DNA of 64,000 bases from Panulirus ornatus (GCF_036320965.1 NC_092241.1:1598675-1662674), one strand, 5' to 3'; counted from the stretch's first letter, positions 35,755 to 48,679 are shown. Numbers and translations are program-made. The notes: a model not told the origin generated them from the letters alone.

Positions 35755-36597
35755 TCGCAGAAGTTGGCGAATAAAAAAGTGAGCTGAGATTAAATGTGAA
35801 GAAGAGCAGGGTTATTAGTTTCAGTAGGGTTGAGGGACAAGTTAATTGGGAAGCAGGTTTGAACAGAGAAAAACTGGATGAAGTGATGTGTTTTAGATAT
35901 CTGGTAGTGGATTTAGCAGCGAATGGAACCATGGAAGTGGAAGGGATTCACAGGATGGGGAAGGGGGAAAAGGTTCTGGGAGCGTTGAAAAATAGGTTGA
36001 AGGCAAGAAATGGGTATGTTTGAAGGAATAGTGGTTCCATCAATGTTATATGGTTGCGAGGCATGGGCTATAGATAGGATTGTGCGTAGGAGGGTGGGTG
36101 CGTTGGAAATGAGATGATTGAGGACAATATGTGGTGTCAGGTGGTTTGATTGAGTAAATAATAAAAGGGTTAGACATATGTGTGGTAATAAAATGAGAGT
36201 GGTTGAGAGAGAAGAAGAGAGTTTTTTGAAATGGTTCGGTCGCATGAAGAGAATGAGCGAGGAAAGATTGACAAAGAGAATATATTTGTCAGATGTGGAG
36301 GGAACGAGGAGAAATGGGAGACCAAATCGGAGGTGGACAGATGGAGTGAAAAAGTTTCTGAACGATCGTGGCCTCAACATCCAGGAAGGTGAAAGGCGTG
36401 GAAGGAATAGAGTGAATTGGAACTATGTGGTATACCGAGGTCGACGTGCTGTCAATTGATTGAACCAGGGCATGTGAAGCTTCTGGGGTAAACCATGGAA
36501 AGTTTTGTGGGGTCTGGATGTGGAAAGGGAGTTGTGGTATCGGTGTAGTACACATGACAGCTAGAGAGTGAGTGTGAACGAATGTGGCATTTGCTGG
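35755..36597 (+). mobile_element. RTE-like LINE copy L (old 3' fragment)
   Basis: Begins within the RT thumb region ([23 protein letters not shown]) and ends inside the long 3' UTR at GTGTGAACGAATGTGGCA, so both ends are cut. Base changes are much denser than in G, H or V. It lies about 0.5 kb upstream of the vanin-like gene start. Confidence 0.82.
35796..36459 (+). pseudogene. LINE copy L C-terminal RT remnant
   Basis: Readable parts: EEVMCFRYLVVDLAANGTME-like segment, VVPSMLYGCEAWAIDRIVRRR (in another frame), and EESFLKWFGRMKRMSEERLTKR to GRPNRRWTDGVKK. Stops or shifts lie near 36020, 36115 and 36150. No catalytic motif remains. Confidence 0.78.
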
Positions 36598-36599
36598 AT

Positions 36600-36642
36600 A
36601 GCTCTCTTTCTAAACCAGGTATTCCAAATCACCAGTCCTTTT
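36600..36642 (-). mobile_element. small LINE endonuclease scrap
   Basis: The minus strand reads the coding segment for GLVIWNTWFRKRA, a piece of the LINE endonuclease (normally GLVIGNTWFKKRD). It abuts copy L and the ATT tract. Confidence 0.7.
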
Positions 36643-36644
36643 TT

Positions 36645-36870
36645 ATATGATAATGCTATTAGTATTATAGTTATTAATACTACTATTATTATTATCATAA
36701 TTATTATTATTATTATTATTATCATTATTACTATTATTATTATTATCATTATTATTATTATTAATATTATTATTATTATTATCATTATTAGTTATTTTTA
36801 TTATTTTTATTATTATTATCAATATTATCATTAGTATCATTATTTCTATCATTATTAACATTATCATTGC
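36645..36870. repeat. imperfect (ATT)n tract
   Basis: ATT/ATC array. Includes ATTATCATTAGTATCATTAT, a signature also found in the tracts near 48560 and 50985. Confidence 0.9.
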
Positions 36871-36879
36871 TGTTAAGCC

Positions 36880-36882
<3 letters not shown>

Positions 36883-36933
<51 letters not shown>
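36883..36933. repeat. (TG)n microsatellite
   Basis: TG run about 210 bases upstream of the vanin-like start codon. Confidence 0.95.
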
Positions 36934-36936
<3 letters not shown>

Positions 36937-37141
36937 TTTTTCTCAGTACACATAAGTAACTTTAACTTGCAATATTGTACATTACAATTGCGTTTCTGGT
37001 ATCTCAAGAATACTCGGGACACGACAGTGATAATGGAGATAACATATCTCCACTATCCATGGTGATCATTACTGAGGGAGCCACCAGCAGCCGGTACAGC
37101 ACAGGCACCATCGCTACAGTAAGCGCAGCACCAACTGAAGA

Positions 37142-37366
37142 ATGGCTCCCAGCGACTCATGGATTTTCATCTTGTTACTAGTCACTTCGTCCTGCCTTGA
37201 GGTCCTGCTGCTGGATGGGGAGATGGAAGACGACGTGGTTGTGGTGGATTACGTGGCGGCGGTGCTGGAGCACGAAGCCTACAGCAGCTGGGAGTCCGGA
37301 GGCTTTGCCATACTGCAGGAGAACACACGTCTCTACCTGGAGTATGCCGCTCTTGCTAAAGAACAG
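37142..37366 (+). CDS. vanin/biotinidase-like amidohydrolase, exon 1
   Basis: A host gene. The ATG at 37142 has a good context (GAAGAATGG) and starts a 75-codon coding exon. Residues 1 to about 20 (MAPSDSWIFILLLVTSSCLE) form a hydrophobic signal peptide, so the product should be secreted or membrane-linked, as vanins are. Then DYVAAVLEHEAYSSWES and NTRLYLEYAALAKEQ match the N-terminal strand and helix of the nitrilase (CN hydrolase) fold in vanins and biotinidases. The exon ends CAG|GTAAAT, a good donor, in phase 0, and joins exon 2 at 47519 without a frame change. Known role of the family: hydrolysis of pantetheine (vanin) or biotinyl amides (biotinidase). Which substrate applies here cannot be told from this part. 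The reading frame beyond 37366 is intron. Confidence 0.85.
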
Positions 37367-37789
37367 GTAAATTACTTTGACCTTTGTGAAGCTGGAAATT
37401 ATATCATGTAAATAATAGTTTTGAAATTGAAAATCTGTTTCTGAACTATGAACACTGTAAATACGAAAGACAATGTAAGTTCAGTAAATCATTATCCCAC
37501 AGAAAATGTACATAATGAGTAAGTCATATGAGTGTTAATGATAGAATTTCATGAATTAATATATGAAGCTCTATATTTAAGTTTTCACGCTTTACTGCAA
37601 TTGTAAATAATTGTCTGATAATCTTGAATATCTATCTGCAAATGACAAGGATGCAAACTACGTTGAGGTGGCCGGCATTTCAACTTAGTTTGAACCAATT
37701 TGAAGGCCAGGTCAAAAACTTTATTACACTCATCTTTATTAAACTATATCTTCAGTACAACCTTCTCTTCACTAACTTACATCTGCATT

Positions 37790-38110
37790 ACACTTGTGTC
37801 TTCACACATCCTCATATTCACTATACTTTCAGCAGCAACACTTCATCACCTTCGCTACGCATTAATCTTCGCTATCCTGTTATGTTGATTACTTCCTTAT
37901 CTTGGCTAAGTTAGGATCATTATCTTCACTATACTTTTCTACAACACCCTTATCTTCATAATGCCCTAATCTTTGCTAATCTAGGTTCAAAGACACCCTT
38001 CAGCCGGTCTTGAGCTCTTCTACACAACACCCTAATCTTTGCGATACGCTTATGTTCATTAAGTTAGTTTCAGCCTAACTCAGATCATTTTGTGTTTGCC
38101 ATGTTCTTTT
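37790..38110. repeat. degenerate minisatellite
   Basis: Imperfect, loosely periodic units such as ACACCCTAATCTTTGCGATA, ACACCCTTATCTTCATAATG and ACGCATTAATCTTCGCTATC recur with spacing of about 20-60 bases across this part of the intron. Confidence 0.5.
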
Positions 38111-38138
38111 CCGTCATACCCTTAATCACAATACCCTT

Positions 38139-38262
38139 TCTTAGACTAAGCAAGGAGGGCATTCCCATATAACATACAAACCACCAACAGCCACAATCGA
38201 ACCCGAAACACCTGCGTGGTAGACAGAAGTGCTACCGCTCGGCTATGGCCGCCTAGTAGTAG
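38139..38262 (-). mobile_element. tRNA-like SINE (family alpha), copy 2
   Basis: On the minus strand: GGCCATAGCCGAGCGGTAGC (A box), GGGTTCGATTGTGG (B box), then GCTGTTGGTGGTTTGTATGT. The last block matches the tail of the copy at 320-440. LINE M starts directly beyond it. Confidence 0.62.
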
Positions 38263-38871
38263 CACTTCATTATACCTTGTCGCTGTCTCCCGCGTTAGCG
38301 AGGTAGCGCAAGGAAACAGACGAAAGAATGGCCCAAGCCACCCACATACACATATATATACATAAACGCCCACACGCGCACATATACATAAATATATATT
38401 TCAACGTATACATACATATACATACACAGTCATATACATATATACACACGTATATATTCAAACATGCTGCCTTCATCCATTCACGCCACCACCCAGCCAT
38501 ATATAAAATGGCACCCTACCCTCCCTCTGCGTGCGCACGAGGTATCGCTGGGAAAAGACAACATCCAGTCTCTAGCTGTCATGTGTAATGCACCAAAATC
38601 ACAGCTCCCTTTCCACATTCAGGCCCCACAAAACTTTCCCTGGTTTACCCCAGACGCTTCACATGCCCTGGTTCAATCCACTGACAGCACGTCGACCCCG
38701 GTATACTACTATCGTTCCAATTCACTCTATGCCTTGCACGCCTTTCACCCTCCTGTGTGTTCAGTCTCCGATAGCTCAAATTCTTTTTCACTCCATCCTT
38801 TCACCTCCAATTTGGTCTCCCACTTCTCGTTCCCTCAACCTCTGACACATGTATCCTCTTTGTCAATCTTG

Positions 38872-39294
38872 TCAATCCTCACTCATTCTCTCTGTATGAC
38901 TAAACCATTTCAATGCACCCTCCTCTGCTCTCTCAACCACACTCTTTTTATTACGACACATCTCTCTTACTCTTTCATTATTTACTTGATCAAACAACCT
39001 CACACCACATATTGTTCTCAAACATCTCATTTCCAAAACATCCACCCTCCTCCGCACAACCCAATCTATAGCACATGCCTCATAACCATATAACATTGTT
39101 GTAACCATTATTCCTTCAAACATACCCATTTTTGCTCTCCGAGATAACGTTCTCCATATATTCTTCAACGCTCCCAGAACCTTCGCCCCCTCCCCCACCC
39201 TGTGACTCACTTCCACTTCCATGATTCCATCCGCTGCCAAATCCACTCCCAGACATCTGAAACACTTCACTTCCTCCAGTTTTCCTCCATTCAA
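38872..39294 (-). pseudogene. LINE copy M C-terminal RT fragment
   Basis: One frame: GKLEEVKCFRCLGVDLAADG, KMGMFEGIMVTTMLYGYEA, RVDVLEMRCLRTICGVRLFDQV, ALKWFSHTERMSED. It then loses frame near 38872 where GACAAAGATTGACAAGATTG-like duplication occurs (TTGTCAATC twice). No catalytic residues fall in this part. Confidence 0.8.
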
Positions 39295-39309
39295 ATGACT
39301 AGGAGATGT

Positions 39310-40500
39310 ATAAAAGAAAGAGGTAAGAGGTCAAGAAAAAAGTTGCAAGAGATGAAAAAGAGGGCAAATGAGAGTTGGGGTGAGAGAGTATCATTAAATC
39401 TTAGGGAGAATATAAAGATGTTTTGGAAAGAGGTAAATAAAGTGCGTAAGACAAGAAAACAAATGGGAACATCGATGAAGGGGCAAATGGAGACGTGATG
39501 CCAAGTAGTGGTGAAGTGAGTGGGAGATAGAGTGAGTGTTTTGAAGGTTTGTTGAATGTGTTTGATGATAGAGTGGCATATAAAGGGTGTTTTGGTCGAG
39601 GTGAGAGATCAGGAAGAATGATTCGGTAAACAGAGAAGAGGTAGTGAAAGCTTTGAGGAAGATGAAAGCTGACAAGGCAGCGGGTTTGAATGGTATTGCT
39701 GTGGAATTCATTAAAAAAGGGGGTGACTGTATTTTTGACCGGTTGGTAAGGATATTCAATGTATGGTTCATGGTGAAGTGCCTGAGGATTGGTAGAATGC
39801 ATGCATTGTACAAAGGCAAATGAGATAAAGGAGAGTGTTCAAATTACAAAGGTATGAGTTTGTTAAGTATTCCTGGGAAAATATTTGGGAGGGTATTGAC
39901 TGAGAGGGTAAAGGAATGTACAGATCATCAGATTCGGGAAAAACAATGTGGTTTCAGACGAGGTGGAGGATGTATGTGAGAAATGCTTAGAAAATACAGA
40001 TGGATTTGTATGTAGCATTCATGGATCTGGAGAAGGCATATGATAGAGTTAATGGAGATGTTCTGTGGAAGGTATTAATAGTATATGCTGTGGGAAGTAA
40101 GTTGCTTGAAGGAGTGAAAAGTTATTACCGAGGATGTAAAGAATGTGTACGTGTAGGAAGAGAGGAAAGTGTTTCCCAGTGAATGTTGGTTTGCCTCAGG
40201 GGTGCGTGATGTCTCCAAGGTTGTTTGATTTGTTTATGGATGGGGTTGTTAGGGAGTTGAATGCAAGAGTTTTAGAGATGGCAAGTATGCAGTCTGTTGC
40301 GGATGAGAAGGCTTGGGAAGTAAGTCAGTTGATGTTCGCTGATGACACAGCGCTGGTGGGTGATTCGGATGGCAGAAGTCGGTGACTGAGTTTGGTGAAG
40401 TATGTGAAGAAAGAAAGCTGAGAGTAAATGTGAATAAGAGCAAGGCAATTAGATTCAGTAGGGTTGAGGGACAAGTAGAATGGAAAGGAAGTTTGAATGG
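39310..40500 (+). pseudogene. LINE copy N linker-RT remnant
   Basis: Readable in pieces: KKRANESWGERVSLNLRENIKMFW (linker), RT motif A as AFMDLEKAYDRVNGDVLW, motif B as GLPQGCVMSPRLFDLF, and motif C as [12 protein letters not shown] with both Asp kept, then [26 protein letters not shown]. Deletions near 39500, 39610 and 39965 and several stops break it. Residues differ at many sites from the young copies, so this is an older lineage. Confidence 0.78.
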
Positions 40501-40516
40501 AGAGAGAAAGAGAAAA

Positions 40517-41610
<1,094 letters not shown>

Positions 41611-41630
<20 letters not shown>

Positions 41631-43008
41631 TTGGTTCTCAGTGAATGTAGGTTTGCGGCAGGGGTGTGTGATGTCTCCATGGTTGTTCAATTTGTTTATG
41701 GTTGGGGTTGTTAGGGAGGTGAATGCAAGAGTTTTGGAAAGAGGGGCAAGTATGCAGTCTGTTGTGGATGAGAGAGCTTGGGAAGTGAGTCAGTTGTTGT
41801 TCGCTGATGACACAGCGCTGGTGGCTGATTCATGTTAGAAACTGCAGAAGCTGGTGACTGAGTTTGGTAAAGTGTGTGAAAGAAGAAAGTTAAGAGTAAA
41901 TGTGAATAAGAGCAAGGTTATTAGGTACCGTAGGGTTGAGGGTCAAGTCAATTGGGAGGTAAGTTTGAATGGAGAAAAACTGGAGGAAGTAAAGTGTTTT
42001 AGATATCTGGGAGTGGATCTGGCAGCGGATGGAACCATGGAAGTGGAAGTGAATCTTAGGGTGGGGGAGGGGGCGAAAATCCTGGGAGCCTTGAAGAATG
42101 TGTGGAAGTCGAGAACATTATCTCGGAAAGCAAAAATGGGTATGTTTGAAGGAATAGTGGTTTCAACAATGTTGTATGGTTGAGAGGCGTGGGCTATGGA
42201 TAGAGCTTTGCGCAGGAGGGTGGATGTGCTGGAAATGAGATGTTTGAGGACAATGTGTGGTGTGAGATGGTTTGATCGAGTAAGTAATGTAAGGGTAAGA
42301 GAGATGTGTGGAAATAAAAAGAGTGTGGTTGAGAGAGCAGAAGAGGATGTTTTGAAATGGTTTGGGCACATGGAGAGAATGAGTGAGGAAAGATTGACCA
42401 AGAGGATATATGTGTCGGAGGTGGAGGGAATGAGAAGTGGGAGACCAAATTGGAGGTGGAAAGATGGAGTGAAAAAAATTTTGAGTGATCGGGGTCTGAA
42501 CATGCAGGAGGGTGAAAGGCGGGCAAGGAATAGAGTGAATTGGATCGATGTGGTATACCGGGGTTGACGTGCTGTCAGTGGATTGAACCAGGGCATGTGA
42601 AGCGTCTGGGGTAAACCATGGAAAGTTGTGTTGGGCCTGGATGTGGAAAGGGAGCTGTGGTTTCGGGCATTGTTGCATGACAGCTAGAGACTGAGTGTGA
42701 ACGAATGTGGCCTTTGTTGTCTTTTCCTAGCGCTACCTCCCACACATGAGGGGGGAGGGGGATGGTATTCCATGTGTGGCGAGGTGGCGATGGGAATGAA
42801 TAAAGGCAGATAGTGTGAATTGTGTGCATGGGTATATATGTATGTGTCTGTGTGTGTATATATATGTGTACATTGAGATGTATAGGTATGTAAATTTGCG
42901 TGTGTGGACGTGTATGTATATACATGTGTATGGGGGTGTGTTGGGCCATTTCTTCCGTCTGTTTCCTTGCGGCTACCTCGTAAACGCGAGAGACAGCGAC
43001 AAAGGAAA
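41611..43008 (+). mobile_element. RTE-like LINE copy P (5'-truncated, long 3' UTR form)
   Basis: From SDWFSVNVGLRQGC to the 3' terminus GAGAGACAGCGACAAAGG. The tail is a clean (AAAT)n of about 35 bases turning into (TA)n at about 43042, which shows how LINE tails here pass into TA repeats. Confidence 0.86.
41641..42567 (+). pseudogene. LINE copy P RT fragment with two nonsense codons
   Basis: One frame from motif B (GLRQGCVMSPWLFN) and motif C (LLFADDTALVADSC) to DVVYRG, except TAG near 41836 (normally GAG) and TGA near 42181 (normally TGC of GCEAW). Motif A is missing because of 5' truncation. Confidence 0.84.
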
Positions 43009-43037
43009 ATAAAATAAATAAATAAATAAATAAATAA

Positions 43038-43107
<70 letters not shown>
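43009..43107. repeat. (AAAT)n to (TA)n tail
   Basis: LINE P tail grading into TA. The minus-strand tail of copy Q begins right after it, so P and Q lie tail to tail. Confidence 0.92.
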
Positions 43108-43108
<1 letters not shown>

Positions 43109-43110
<2 letters not shown>

Positions 43111-44587
43111 TTTATTTATCTATTTTGCTTTGTCGCTGTCTTCCGCGTTAGCGAGGTAGCGCAAGGAAACAGACGAAAGAATGGCCCAACCCACCCACAT
43201 ACACATCTATATACATACACGTTCACACACGCAAATATACATACCTATACATCTCAGTGTACACATATATATACACACACAGATATATACATATATACAC
43301 ATGTACATAATTCATACAATCTGCCTTTATTCATTCCCATTGTCACCCCGACACACACGGAATAACAACCCCCTCCCCCCTCATGTGTGCGAGGTAGCGC
43401 TAGGAAAAAACAACAAAGGCCCCATTCGTTCACACTCAGTCTCTAGCTGTCACGTGATAATGCACCGAAACCACAGCTCCCTTTCCACATCCTGGCCCCA
43501 CACAACTTTCCATAGTTTACCCCAAACGCTTCACATGCCCTGGTTCAATCAAATGACACCACGTCGACCCCGGTATACCATATCGTTGTAATTCATTCTA
43601 TTCCTTGCACGCCTTTCACCCTCCTGCATGTTCAGGCCCCGATCACTCAAAATCTATTTCACTCCATCTTTCCACCTCCAGTTTGGTCTCCCACTTCTCC
43701 TCGTTCCCTCCACCTCTGACACATATATCCTCTTGGTCAATCTTTCCTCACTCATTCTCTCCATGTGACCAAACCATTTGAAAACACCCTCTTCTGCTCT
43801 CTCAACCCCACTCTTTTTTTTTTTTTTTTCCACACATCTCTCTTACCCTTACATTACTTACTCGATCAAACCACCTCACACCAAATATTGTCCTCAAACA
43901 TCTCATTTCCAGCACATCCACCCTCTTGCGCACAACTCTATCCATAGCCCACGCCTCGCAACCATACAACATTGTTGGAACCACTATTCCTTCAAACATA
44001 CCCATTTTTGCTTTCGACTTCCAAACATTCTACAAGGCTCCCAGAATTTTCGCCCCCTCCCCCACCCTATGATTCACCTCCGCTTCCATGGTTCCATCCG
44101 CTACCAGATCCACTCCCAGATATCTAAAACACTTTACTTCCTCCAGTTTTTATCCATTCAACCTTACCTCCCTGTTGACTTGATCCTCAACCCTACTGTA
44201 CCTAATAACCTTGCTGTTATTCACATTTACTCTTAACTTTCTTCTTTCACACACTTTACAAAACCCAGTCAGCAGCTTCTGCAGTTTCTCACATGAATCA
44301 GCCACCAGCGCTGTATCATCAGCGAACAACAACTGACTCACTTCCCAAGCTCTCTCATCCACAACAGACTGCATACATGCCCCTCTTTCCAAAACTCTTG
44401 CATTTACCTCCCTAACAACCCCATCCATAAACAAATTAAACAACCATGGAGACATCACACACCCCTGCCGCAAACCTACATTCACTGAGAACCAATCACT
44501 TTCCTCTCTTCCTACACGTACACATGCCTTACATCCTCGATAAAAGCTTTTCACTGCTTCTAACAACTTGCCTCCCACACCATATAT
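43109..44587 (-). mobile_element. RTE-like LINE copy Q (5'-truncated, long 3' UTR form)
   Basis: Minus strand from YGVGGKLLEAVKSF to the 3' terminus next to (TA)n. About 12 bases are lost near 44018 and a T17 run at 43811-43830 replaces the codons of GNKKSV. At 44584-44587 it joins plus-strand piece R over a few shared bases (TATA). Confidence 0.85.
43600..44580 (-). pseudogene. LINE copy Q RT fragment
   Basis: Motif B (GLRQGCVMSPWLFN) and motif C (LLFADDTALVADSC) are intact on the minus strand and the frame runs to KVIRYSRVEDQVN. The C-terminal part is broken by a stop in NG*KLEEV near 44150, a deletion near 44018 and the A17 insertion. Confidence 0.82.
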
Positions 44588-44783
44588 ACCGGGGTTGACG
44601 TGCTGACAGTGGATTGAATCAGGGCATGTGAAGCGTCTGGGGTAAACCATGGAAAGCTGTGTAGGTATGTATATTTGCGTGTGTGGACGTGTATGTATAT
44701 ACATGTGTATGGGGGTGGGTTGGGCCATTTCTTTCGTCTGTTTCCTTGCGCTACCTCCCAAACGCGGGAGACAGCGACAAAGC
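44584..44783 (+). mobile_element. RTE-like LINE copy R (3' UTR only, short form)
   Basis: Begins TATACCGGGGTTGACGTGC at the last codons of the ORF, carries the short 3' UTR, and ends GACAGCGACAAAGC with an A tail. A heavily 5'-truncated insertion of about 200 bases. Confidence 0.8.
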
Positions 44784-44807
44784 AAAAAAGAAAAAAAAAA
44801 ATATGTA

Positions 44808-45558
44808 TATGGTATTGCAGTGGAATTTCTTAAAAAAAGGGCTGACTGTATTATTGACTGGTTGGTAAGGTTATTTAATGTATGTATAACTCATGGTGAG
44901 GTGCCTGAGGATTGGCGGAATGCGTGCATAGTGCCATTTTACAAAGGCAAAGGGGATAAGAGTGAGCGCTCAAATTACAGAGGTATAAGTTTGTTGAGTA
45001 TTCCTGGTAAATTCAAATGGGAGGGTATTGATTGAGAGGGTGAAGGCATGTACAGAGCATCAGATTGGGGAAGAGCAGTGTGGTTTCAGAAGTGGTAGAG
45101 GATGTGTGGATCAGGTGTTTGCTTTGAAGAATGTATGTGAGAAATACTTAGAAAAGCAAATGGATTTGTATGTAGCATTTATTGATCTGGAAAAGGCATA
45201 TGATAGAGTTGATAGAGATGCTCTGTGGAAGGTATTAAGAACATATGGTGTGGGAGGCAAGTTGTTAGAAGCAGTGAAAAGTTTTTATCGAGGATGTAAG
45301 GAATGTGTACGTGTAGGAAGAGAGGAAAGTGATTGGTTCTCAGTGAATGTAGGTTTGCGGCAGGGGTGTGTGATGTCTCCATGGTTGTTTAATTTGTTTA
45401 TGGATGCGGTTGTTAGGGAGGTGAATGCAAGAGTTTTGGAAAGAGGGGCAAGTATGAAGTCTGTTGGGGATGAGAGAGCTTGGGAAGGGAGTCAGTTGTT
45501 GTTCGCTGATGATACAGAGCTGGTGGCTGATTCATGTGAGAAACTGCAGAAGCTGGTG
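44808..45558 (+). mobile_element. RTE-like LINE copy S (RT core, both ends cut)
   Basis: Starts in RT at YGIAVEFLKK after the A tail of R and ends at EKLQKLV, where SINE copy 7 begins. No 3' UTR of its own. Confidence 0.84.
44815..45558 (+). pseudogene. LINE copy S RT core
   Basis: Fingers and palm only: SNYRGISLLSIPGK, then a one- to two-base change near 45013, then AFIDLEKAYDRV (motif A with FMD changed to FID, Asp kept), GLRQGCVMSPWLFN (B) and LLFADDTELVADSC (C). The frame is open from 45028 past its junction with the SINE. Confidence 0.84.
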
Positions 45559-45574
45559 GGGGGATATATATATA

Positions 45575-45796
45575 TGGGGATAGGGGAGAAAGAATACTTC
45601 CCACGTATTCCCTGCGTGTCGTAGAAGGCGACTAAAAGGGGAGGGAGCGGGTGGCTGGAAATCCTCCCCTCTCGTTTTTTTCAATTTTCCAAAAGAAGGA
45701 ACAGAGAAGGGGGCCAGGTGAGGATGTTCCCTCAATGGCCCATTCCTCTGTTCTTAACGCTACCTCGCTGACGTGGGAAATGGCGAATAGTACGAA

Positions 45797-45798
<2 letters not shown>
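45575..45798 (+). mobile_element. LINE-derived SINE, copy 7
   Basis: A full body with its 5' start at GGGGATAGGGGAGAAAG, preceded by a short TA run, and the 3' motif followed by (TA)n. Tail-to-tail with copy 8. Confidence 0.86.

Positions 45799-45837
<39 letters not shown>
45799..45837. repeat. (TA)n between inverted SINEs
   Basis: TA run at the centre of the palindrome formed by SINE copies 7 and 8. Confidence 0.95.
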
Positions 45838-45838
<1 letters not shown>

Positions 45839-46071
45839 TTTCATACTATTCGCCATTTCCCGCGTTAGCGAGGTAGCGTTAAGAACAGAGGACTGGGCCT
45901 TTGAGGGAATATCCTCATCTGGCCCTCTTCTCTGTTCCTTCTTTGGGGGAAAAAAAAACAAAAAAAAACAAGAGGGGAGGATTTCCAGCCCCCCGCTCCG
46001 TTCCCTTTTAGTCGCCTTCTACGACACGCAGGGAATACATAGGAAGTATTCTTTCTCCCCTATCCCCAGGG

Positions 46072-46074
<3 letters not shown>
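45838..46074 (-). mobile_element. LINE-derived SINE, copy 8
   Basis: Full-length minus-strand copy ending at CCCCAGGGATA (5' terminus) next to (TA)n. The mid-element run is A-rich on this strand (T run in sense). Confidence 0.87.

Positions 46075-46158
<84 letters not shown>
46075..46158. repeat. (TA)n microsatellite
   Basis: TA run between the 5' end of SINE copy 8 and the tail of SINE copy 9. Confidence 0.95.
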
Positions 46159-47065
<907 letters not shown>

Positions 47066-47141
47066 GATATGGCTTCATCAGTATAGAACTCCCTCCTCCT
47101 GCTGGACAGATAGGTAGTTTCACACAGACACGCACATTCAC

Positions 47142-47145
<4 letters not shown>

Positions 47146-47187
<42 letters not shown>
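47146..47187. repeat. (CA)n microsatellite
   Basis: CA run directly before a tRNA-like SINE. Confidence 0.95.
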
Positions 47188-47188
<1 letters not shown>

Positions 47189-47312
47189 ATGCGATGGTTT
47201 GCTTCGCTAATCATAATTCAAGCATGGGCCCGCCCATGTTCGAAACCTGGTTGCGGCAATCGGCTCATATCCAACCCGATGGGACTGGTCGATGGACGGT
47301 ACCTGGTTAAAA
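47188..47312 (+). mobile_element. tRNA-like SINE (family beta), copy 3
   Basis: B box ATGTTCGAAACC, then GGCAATCGGCTCAT and GGTCGATGGACGGTACCTGG. Its order of blocks matches the copies at 29395-29545 and 29178-29300 (minus strand). It lies about 200 bases upstream of exon 2 of the vanin-like gene. Confidence 0.55.
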
Positions 47313-47518
47313 TTAGGGGTGTAGGTGGGGGGTGGGTGAACTTTCGGTTTGATATAAGAGTGAAGACATCATACATACATACAAAGTTGATGTATGGGGT
47401 AAGACTGGTGTAAAACTCTCTCCCTGTATGATGCAAATAGTTATCACATGTCGGCTTCACATTCTCTTGGGACTTTCTCAAGTGTACCATCTCATGATTT
47501 CTCATTTTCGTTTTGCAG

Positions 47519-47662
47519 GGAGCAGACATCATGGTGTTTCCAGAGTACGGCCTGACTAGCACTAATCTGACAGGAGACTTCCTAACTCTCACCCAGCTTC
47601 TACCGGACCCAGCTGACCACGCCATACCATGTGATATCCCCGATCACAACACTCATACAATA
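47519..47662 (+). CDS. vanin/biotinidase-like amidohydrolase, exon 2
   Basis: 48 codons between the acceptor TTTTGCAG (ending 47518) and the donor GTATGT at 47663, both in phase 0. It starts GADIMVFPEYGLTSTNLTGD. The Glu of FPEYG corresponds to the general-base Glu of the Glu-Lys-Cys catalytic triad known for nitrilase-fold amidohydrolases. The next part, LLPDPADHAIPCD, matches the vanin/biotinidase-specific IPDP...PC segment. Joined to exon 1 the peptide reads LAKEQ-GADIM, as in vanins where helix and strand meet. The catalytic Lys and Cys would be in later exons not found in this window. Confidence 0.85.
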
Positions 47663-48075
47663 GTATGTGAGATTTGTTTATGACATCTTTCTGCAATGTC
47701 TTATCACCATTTATTTTACCTTTTGTCTCTCAAGTTCACCGTATTTAAGGTGGAGGACGTTATTACCAGAGAAAAAAATGTTTTAGAGAACGTTTCCGAC
47801 GCTGTGACGTACACGTGAGAGGTTTGTGGACATAGATGCCTTGGTGATAAGTGATAAGAGATCGTCAAACACGAGATAACAGAGGATCTTAGTACATGGG
47901 AGAAAGCAAAATACGACGACATATTACCAAAAATCAGTGTTAACGCGCAATGGTCACTCCTGGAAAATATAAAATTACGAAAAAGTCTTGTTGTTAAATG
48001 CTATGTATATGAAAAGGAGACAGCTGCCTGGACAAAAAGAGTGACACTTGACAGCCATTGAACAACCGTCACGTA
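47663..48075. other. start of intron 2, no feature
   Basis: Follows the GTATGT donor. No exon, RNA or repeat was recognised. Confidence 0.4.
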
Positions 48076-48192
48076 CCAAGATTATCATTATGATTATAAT
48101 TATTATGACAAGTATTATTTCTATTATTATCATTGTTATTACTATCATTATTATTGTTATCATTATTATCATTATTATTATTATCATTATTA

Positions 48193-48259
<67 letters not shown>

Positions 48260-48295
48260 TACAATTGTTATCATTATCATTATTGATATTATTAA

Positions 48296-48349
<54 letters not shown>

Positions 48350-48432
48350 CATTATTATTATTATTATTATCATTATTATCATTATTATCATTATCATTAT
48401 AATTATTAATATTATTATTATTATTATTATTA

Positions 48433-48463
<31 letters not shown>

Positions 48464-48641
48464 CATTATCATTACTATCATTATTATCATTATTATTGTT
48501 GTTATCATCATCATTATTATTGTCATTATTGTTATTATCATTATCATAATTATCATTAGTACCATTATTACTATCATTCTTATTTTTACTATTACTATTA
48601 TTATCATTATTATTATTGTTATTGTTATTATTATCATTATT

Positions 48642-48679
<38 letters not shown>

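Larger units (their letters stand above)
38268..40505 (-). mobile_element. RTE-like LINE copy M/N with inverted 5' part (twin priming)
   Basis: The 3' part (M, 38268-39297, minus strand) runs from SLNGGKLEEV to the 3' terminus. The adjoining 5' part (N, 39297-40505) is in plus orientation and covers the linker to SLNGE. N ends in the family sequence exactly where M begins, sharing about 11 bases (TTTGAATGGAG). Together they make one insertion whose 5' segment is flipped, which is the known outcome of twin priming in LINEs. (TA)n follows at 40518. Confidence 0.82.

Noticed and set aside
37367..37411. Extension of vanin exon 1 to the next stop
   Set aside because: The frame past 37366 (VNYFDLCEAGNYIM) is unlike vanins, while the join to exon 2 at 47519 restores the family sequence with consensus splice sites.
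38195..38262. Functional tRNA gene on the minus strand
   Set aside because: A and B boxes are visible, but it shares a non-tRNA tail with the copy at 320-440 and abuts a LINE end.
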